Assembly (NCBI RefSeq): GCF_020042345.1
Contig: NZ_CP083387.1
Span: 1,054,001 to 1,118,000 of the forward strand
DNA from: Arachidicoccus terrestris
GTDB lineage: Bacteria; Bacteroidota; Bacteroidia; Chitinophagales; Chitinophagaceae
Reading direction: 5' to 3'
Length of the DNA stretch: 64,000 nt
Below are positions 59,502 to 64,000 of the stretch, one piece after another; position 1 is the stretch's first letter, and each line of letters begins with the position of its first letter. The notes under the pieces were generated by a model. It was not told where the DNA came from. It saw only the letters and a program-made list of their open reading frames with translations, and did no database searches. The position numbers and the translations under genes were made by a program.

Positions 59502-61484
59502 GTGAAAGCAAATAAAAAAATACAAGAAGGTCGGTTTTTCAGCCGTGCAATGGTCGATTCAAATTCGATCATAGATACAGACGACGAAAAATCTTTTGAA
59601 GTGGTTTTCGCTACAGAAACGCCAGTGTTTCGGCGTGGATGGGATGAAAAATTCAATGAAATACTTGTATGTAACAAATCAAATATTAGGGCTGGACGCC
59701 TTGATGCCGGTGTGATCCCATTATTAAATGGACATGATCGGTGGGACGGCGTAAACGGCCAATTAGGGGCCTTAGACAGCTGGTATATTAAGGACCATGA
59801 ATGCCGTGCAAAAATACTGTTTTCCACACGTCAAGAATTTGCGGGAATCTGGGGGGATATTAAGGCCGGAATTATCCGCAGCATTTCAAGTGGGTATAAT
59901 GTATATAAGTATATTCGGACAGCACCAGAAAAAGAAGGCGGTGTCGCTACATACAAGGCTACTGATTGGGAACCTTTGGAAATTTCATTAGAGCCGGTGC
60001 CCGCTGACTTTAATAGCAAAGTCAGGAAAACAGAAGACGCTGAACACGAAATATTAATCGAAAATTTTTTATTAAATAATAAATCACGTTCCAATATGGA
60101 AAACGAAACAGTAGTGGAGCCACAGGGCGCCGCACCAACCGAACAACCGGCAACGCGTAGCGAACAAACCCCGCCCGCTGCCGTTGAAAAACCTGTAACA
60201 GCCCAGCCAACTGCTGAACAAGTCAGAAGCGAAGCGGTACAGTCAGAGCGCAAACGTACATCCGATATTATGTCCGCTGTCCGGGCCGCAAAATTGGATG
60301 ATAAATTTGCTGCCAAATTAATTGAAGATGGCACAAGCATCGAAAATGCCCGTACCGCAATTATCGACAAATTGGCAGAACAAGATACCACACCCATCGG
60401 TGGGCCATCTGCAAGGCTTCGTGGTGACGAAGCTGATCAAACACGCGCAGCAATGTCTGATGCGATAATGTCCCGCGTTCAGCCAGGTAGCGTAAAAGAG
60501 ATGTCAGAGACCGCACAGGACTATAGGCATTCATCAATGGTGGATATTGCCCGTCGTTGTCTGGAAATGAAAGGCGAGCGTTCTGGCCGTTACAGTCCTA
60601 GCGAAGTTATTACCCGCGCTATTGCTACAACGGATTATCCGTTGATTTTGGGAACAACTGTCCAGCGCTTTTTACGTAAGTTTTACGAAGCCCAAAATTT
60701 CGACTGGAAAAAACTGGCAAGTTCAGTGCCTGCCACCGACTTCCGCCAGCGTAACGGTCTATCGGTTTCCGGAAAGGTCACTTTTGAAGAAATCGCAGAA
60801 GGTGGCGAATACAAAGAAGCATCAGTACTTACAGAAGAAAATGCAAGCATCAAGCTAAAGACTTACGGGAAAAAGATTTCTATTCCCCGTCAAGCCATGA
60901 TTAACGACGACTTGCGCGTATTCAGCTATTTACCGTCTATTATTGCCCAGGGTGCGGCCAATTTTCAGGCAGATAAGGTTTGGGCTTTGATTACCGGTAA
61001 TGCCAAGACCCCAGACGGCAAGGTGATGTTTGAAGCCGCTTCGCATAAAAACTTAGGCGCCGCTGCGGCATTGAATGAAGATTCACTGTCCACCGCACGT
61101 ACGGCCATGTTTAGGCAGACAACGCCGTCAAAGGATTTTATGCCAATTCAGGCCAAATACCTTGTCGTACCACCAGAATTGCAGACGACGGCTGAAAAAT
61201 TAATGACAGCCATACTGGCAAATGCAACCGGTAGTGTCAACGTGTTTGCCAATAAATTTGAACTGGTGATTGATCCTAGGCTAACAGATCCCAAAGGATG
61301 GTATCTGGCAGCGGATCCAGAAACTTTGCAGGGAATTGTATATGCCTACTTACAAGGGGAAGAAGGGTTGCATATCGAAAGCAAGGTAAATTTTAACGAT
61401 GATAGCGTCGTTACAAAGGCCCGCCTAGACTTTGACTGTAATGTTTGGGATTACCGTCCTTGGTATAAAAACCCTGGCGCATAA
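59502..61484 (+). CDS. Prohead protease - major capsid protein fusion
   Basis: A 660-residue protein starting with GTG at 59502. Residues about 1-185 are an HK97/Mu-type prohead protease (FEVVFATETPVFRRGWDEKF, VIPLLNGHDRWDGVNGQLGA, IRSISSGYNVYKYI, LEPLEISLEPVPADF-like WEPLEISLEPVPADF). A linker rich in Ala, Pro, Gln and Glu covers about 200-245. A scaffold-like helical part follows, then the capsid from about residue 330 (IATTDYPLILGTTVQRFLRK, GKKISIPRQAMINDDLRVF, GWYLAADPETLQGIVYAYL). Fusions of this type are known in Mu-like and related phages. It builds and matures the head. Confidence 0.85.
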   Translation: MKANKKIQEGRFFSRAMVDSNSIIDTDDEKSFEVVFATETPVFRRGWDEKFNEILVCNKSNIRAGRLDAGVIPLLNGHDRWDGVNGQLGALDSWYIKDHECRAKILFSTRQEFAGIWGDIKAGIIRSISSGYNVYKYIRTAPEKEGGVATYKATDWEPLEISLEPVPADFNSKVRKTEDAEHEILIENFLLNNKSRSNMENETVVEPQGAAPTEQPATRSEQTPPAAVEKPVTAQPTAEQVRSEAVQSERKRTSDIMSAVRAAKLDDKFAAKLIEDGTSIENARTAIIDKLAEQDTTPIGGPSARLRGDEADQTRAAMSDAIMSRVQPGSVKEMSETAQDYRHSSMVDIARRCLEMKGERSGRYSPSEVITRAIATTDYPLILGTTVQRFLRKFYEAQNFDWKKLASSVPATDFRQRNGLSVSGKVTFEEIAEGGEYKEASVLTEENASIKLKTYGKKISIPRQAMINDDLRVFSYLPSIIAQGAANFQADKVWALITGNAKTPDGKVMFEAASHKNLGAAAALNEDSLSTARTAMFRQTTPSKDFMPIQAKYLVVPPELQTTAEKLMTAILANATGSVNVFANKFELVIDPRLTDPKGWYLAADPETLQGIVYAYLQGEEGLHIESKVNFNDDSVVTKARLDFDCNVWDYRPWYKNPGA

Positions 61485-61517
61485 TTGAAGCCTAATCATT
61501 AAAATAATTAAATAATA

Positions 61518-61546
61518 GCCCGGTCGGAAAGGCCGGGCATAAAAAA
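61518..61546 (+). terminator. Terminator-like hairpin after the capsid gene
   Basis: GCCCGGTC (61518-61525) and GGCCGGGC (61531-61538) pair with one mismatch over a GGAAA loop; ATAAAAAAA follows. On the minus strand this would also give T-rich ends. It probably reduces read-through from capsid to decoration gene, or protects the mRNA end. Confidence 0.5.
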
Positions 61547-61552
61547 ATAGCT

Positions 61553-61885
61553 ATGTTAAATCAGATTCAGTCCGGATATTCACTTCAATTGGCTGCGCCA
61601 GCAGATGGCGTAGTCGGAGGGCAAATGTACGGCGTAGGCAATTTTATCGGCGTTGTAGTCGCTGACGCCGCCGAAGGTGAACAATTCACTTTAGTGATTA
61701 AAGGCGCCTTTGATGCAGTAAAGAAGAAGGCTGGCGAAGCATGGTCCCAGGGTGATGCGCTTTACTATAGCGCCGACGATGGATTAACCAAAACAGCCGG
61801 TGCGGACCCTGTGTTGCCTTTAGCGGGTTATGCCTATGCTGACGCTGCATCAGCAGATGTTGTTGGATCCATCCTTTTAAAATAA
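61553..61885 (+). CDS. DUF2190-type capsid decoration protein
   Basis: A 110-residue beta-rich protein: YSLQLAAPADGVVGGQMYGV, IGVVVADAAEGEQFTLVIKG and WSQGDALYYSADDGLTKTAG, which is the DUF2190 pattern (once mislabelled RecA-like). Members sit after the capsid gene and decorate the head. It lies between two hairpins. Confidence 0.85.
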   Translation: MLNQIQSGYSLQLAAPADGVVGGQMYGVGNFIGVVVADAAEGEQFTLVIKGAFDAVKKKAGEAWSQGDALYYSADDGLTKTAGADPVLPLAGYAYADAASADVVGSILLK

Positions 61886-61891
61886 AAATTT

Positions 61892-61913
61892 AAGCCCTTC
61901 GATTGAAGGGCTT
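61892..61913 (+). terminator. Terminator-like hairpin after the decoration gene
   Basis: AAGCCCTTC (61892-61900) and GAAGGGCTT (61905-61913) form a perfect 9-bp stem with a GATT loop, followed by ATTTAAG. It is a weak terminator because the T-run is short. Confidence 0.55.
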
Positions 61914-61923
61914 ATTTAAGACA

Positions 61924-62274
61924 ATGAACCTTTTTGATAGCATACAAGACACCGCCTTCGACGTAGTGACAACAACTTTTGGCGTTTTAGCAAAATGGAT
62001 TCCAAAAGGCGGTGGCGAAGAAAAAACTGCAAAGGTGCTATATAAAGATCCGACGGAAAGCCAGCAAATTGGAAATACCGATTACGATGCACCGGGTTAT
62101 ACAATGGAATATAAAAAGGGGGATTTTGAAGGTTTAAAAGAACGGGCCGACGACGGTATATTAGACACAGTTTCAATTGAACAAAGGGATGGGTCGTTTA
62201 TTTCGTTTCTGATTCAAAATGTCAAATTGAAATACGACGGTCGTACAATGGTGGCAATATTACACATGAAATAA
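61924..62274 (+). CDS. Probable head-tail joining protein
   Basis: I start at the ATG at 61924; the frame opens at 61903 inside the hairpin. The 116-residue beta-rich protein (FDVVTTTFGVLAKWIPKGGG, ADDGILDTVSIEQRDGSF, KLKYDGRTMVAILHM) sits where head-tail joining proteins such as gpFII are found. Family assignment is by position and fold pattern only. Confidence 0.55.
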   Translation: MNLFDSIQDTAFDVVTTTFGVLAKWIPKGGGEEKTAKVLYKDPTESQQIGNTDYDAPGYTMEYKKGDFEGLKERADDGILDTVSIEQRDGSFISFLIQNVKLKYDGRTMVAILHMK

Positions 62275-62275
62275 T

Positions 62276-62842
62276 ATGAATTACGGAACCGCAGAAGAAG
62301 AAATATCAGATCGGCTAAACGAAAAATTTATTGCGTATGCCGCTGATTTCTTGGACGAAGTTTCGCTGTCAGAAACTGGGTATAAAGGTCAACCGGTTAG
62401 CGAATTTATGGAAGCCCTTCCAATCCCTGATACAGAAAAGGACTTCGACAAATTAAAGGCAAAATCAGACAGGGGTTTAGTCATTGCCGAATACATTGAC
62501 GGAACATTTGATCCAGATAAGGGTAACGATACGGCTAGGATAATGGAGCGGGCCAGGTTTCGGATTATCTTTTCATCTCCACGGCGGAGGGGTCCCTACG
62601 GCATTTATACGCTGATTGAATTGGTTAAGCTTTATTTGACTGGATTTGCCCCTTCAAATGCTGATCGTTTGACCCCTACAAAGCCGGGTAGAATTGAAAC
62701 GGAAAACAATGCATTTCAATACTATTTAGAATTTGAATGTAGGACCTATAACATGCAGCAAGAATATACCGATCCAGAAGAAACTATCGGTGAGCAATTA
62801 AAACGGGTCGCGGCGGAAGAAGAGTTCACATTCAATGATTAG
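62276..62842 (+). CDS. Gp37-like phage protein (Mu-type, tail or head completion)
   Basis: A 188-residue protein resembling Mu-like Gp37: YGTAEEEISDRLNEKFIAYA, IVAEYIDGTFDP-like GLVIAEYIDGTFDPDKG, IMERARFRIIFSSPRRRGP and YQYYLEFECRTY-like AFQYYLEFECRTYNMQ. In Mu-like phages it lies just before the tail sheath, as here. It starts 1 base after the previous stop. The function is probably tail completion. Confidence 0.65.
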   Translation: MNYGTAEEEISDRLNEKFIAYAADFLDEVSLSETGYKGQPVSEFMEALPIPDTEKDFDKLKAKSDRGLVIAEYIDGTFDPDKGNDTARIMERARFRIIFSSPRRRGPYGIYTLIELVKLYLTGFAPSNADRLTPTKPGRIETENNAFQYYLEFECRTYNMQQEYTDPEETIGEQLKRVAAEEEFTFND

Positions 62843-62875
62843 AAACAAAACTTTTTAAAATAAAAATTAATAGAA

Positions 62876-64000
62876 ATGTCTGCAAACTTTTTACACGGAA
62901 CGGAAACGATCGAAGTTAGCAACGGCGACGTTGTTGTTTCGGAAGTAAAAACCGCCGTCATTGGACTAGTAGGGGTCGCTCCCAAAGGGCCATCAAATAC
63001 CCTTCAATTGATCCGTAGCACTACAGATGCTGCAATATTCGGGGACCCAATCCCAGGGTTCAGCATTCCGCAGGCCCTTGCGGCGATCTTTGCCCACGGT
63101 ACCGGGACTATCTTGGTGGTGAATGTCTTTGATGATGCAAAACACACAGAAGCCGTAGTAGACGAAGCGCAGACTGTCACAAATGGCGCACTTAAGCTTG
63201 CGTCGGCGCCCATTGACCTGGCAGCCGTGACCCTCAAAGATGATGCTGGCGAAGCATCAACATACATTGCGGGTACTGACTATACATTAGATCAATATGG
63301 CCGATTTATAGTTATAAAGGGTAGAATTCCAAACGATACGGTTATTAAGTTTTCGTACTCCAAACTTAAAGCTCTATCTGTATTAAGTACTGACATAATA
63401 GGGACTGTGTCTGAAACAGGTGTGCGTACAGGTATGAAGCTTTGGGATCTTGCTTTCAATAGCTTTGGTTTTAAGCCGAAAATTCTTATCGCACCCAACT
63501 ACAGTTCAACGCCAGCCGTTTCCACTGCAATGTTAACCAATGCTATAGGACTTCGTGCAGTGGCCTTGATTGATTCTGTCGCCGGTGAGACTGTCCCAGA
63601 TGCATTAACCAATCGGGTTGGAGCCGCTGACAGTTCTTTCAATACCGCCGATAAGCGTGCAGTGTTGCTATATCCTTTCCTAAAAGCCTACGACGCTTCC
63701 AAAGATGATGGCGATCCGAACACCGATACAAACACAAACTACCCATTTTCCCAATTTTACGCCGGATTAATGGCCGCTACAGACCGCGATTTAGGGTATT
63801 GGTATAGCCCATCTAACCAGTTGCTTAAGGGAATCACTGGTATTGAAAGGGAGTTATCAGCAAGCCTGAATGATGAAAATTGCGATACTAATACGCTAAA
63901 TGCAGCCGGTATTACAACTGTCTTTAATTCATTTGGAACCGGATTTCTGGCATGGGGTAACCGAAACGCTTCTTTCCCATCCAATACCCAGCCTGATAGC
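62876..64000 (+). CDS. Contractile tail sheath protein (cut by window edge)
   Basis: An ATG at 62876 opens a frame that runs to the end of the window (375 codons). The protein has the sheath (FI-type) pattern: VVVSEVKTAVIGLVGVAPKG, TLQLIRSTTDAAIFGDP, GFSIPQALAAIFAHGTGTIL, KILIAPNYSSTPAVSTAM and AGLMAATDRDLGYWYSPSNQ, the last being the highly conserved core. It shows that the virion has a contractile tail. The tube, baseplate and fibre genes are to be expected to the right. Confidence 0.9.
   Translation, partial: MSANFLHGTETIEVSNGDVVVSEVKTAVIGLVGVAPKGPSNTLQLIRSTTDAAIFGDPIPGFSIPQALAAIFAHGTGTILVVNVFDDAKHTEAVVDEAQTVTNGALKLASAPIDLAAVTLKDDAGEASTYIAGTDYTLDQYGRFIVIKGRIPNDTVIKFSYSKLKALSVLSTDIIGTVSETGVRTGMKLWDLAFNSFGFKPKILIAPNYSSTPAVSTAMLTNAIGLRAVALIDSVAGETVPDALTNRVGAADSSFNTADKRAVLLYPFLKAYDASKDDGDPNTDTNTNYPFSQFYAGLMAATDRDLGYWYSPSNQLLKGITGIERELSASLNDENCDTNTLNAAGITTVFNSFGTGFLAWGNRNASFPSNTQPDS

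Noticed and set aside
59831-60397. 188-codon minus-strand frame
   Set aside because: Opposite the protease-capsid fusion in an Ala/Pro/Glu-rich linker, which often leaves the other strand open.

Overview
The window looks like a chromosome of a Bacteroidota bacterium. It has SusC/SusD outer-membrane pairs, lipoprotein glycan hydrolases, a type IX (Por) secretion C-terminal domain and promoter boxes of the TAnnTTTG type. Gene style suggests Sphingobacteriia/Chitinophagaceae, but the sequence alone does not fix genus or species.

Positions 1-16.6 kb hold a pectin-type polysaccharide utilisation locus, all on the minus strand. A susC-susD-pectate lyase (PL1) unit is separated by a strong 12-bp-stem terminator (8401-8444) from a second unit: GH67-like enzyme, (alpha/alpha)6 hydrolase, GH95 and GH2 (cut by the window edge). 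The likely scheme is that PL1 and the later GH28 cut the galacturonan backbone, SusC/SusD import oligosaccharides, and the exo-acting GH95, GH2 and GH67-like enzymes strip side chains. From 17.3 to 19.8 kb, plus strand, lie an OmpR-type response regulator, its histidine kinase and a PepSY-like periplasmic protein. From 19.9 to 24.3 kb lie a HAD nucleotidase and a divergent DeoR-type regulator that share a phased array of TTGCAT boxes, then GH28 and a beta-propeller hydrolase. From 24.4 to 36 kb lie a GlxA-type AraC regulator, a tandem AHSA1 protein, GH20 with a partner propeller protein, a phosphoesterase next to a diheme peroxidase, a Calx-beta/T9SS surface protein and a VOC protein.

Positions 36-39.4 kb are a decayed boundary zone: a lone C-terminal piece of a type I methylase (HsdM), a RhuM-like pseudogene with a nonsense mutation and frameshifts, a second RhuM-like scrap, and an unknown membrane protein with a duplicated domain.

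Positions 39.5-64 kb are a tailed prophage running off the right edge. A minus-strand repressor faces an early promoter covered by three nested inverted repeats. Then follow early small genes; two related proteins, one ending in an SSB-like acidic tail; a hexapeptide-repeat protein made of 22 six-residue units; NinG; a DnaA-domain-IV protein; a YdaU-like replication protein with four iteron-like repeats inside its gene; a PD-(D/E)XK protein; a methyltransferase; a PAPS-reductase-like protein; a truncated C5 cytosine methyltransferase; and a DUF4406 protein. The late module has a tail-protein-Z homologue, ParB-like protein, TerS, GpA-type TerL, gpW-like joiner, lambda-type portal, a protease-capsid fusion, decoration protein, head-tail proteins, Gp37-like protein and a tail sheath, so the virion has a contractile tail. 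No integrase, transposase, lysis genes or attachment sites are visible in the window.
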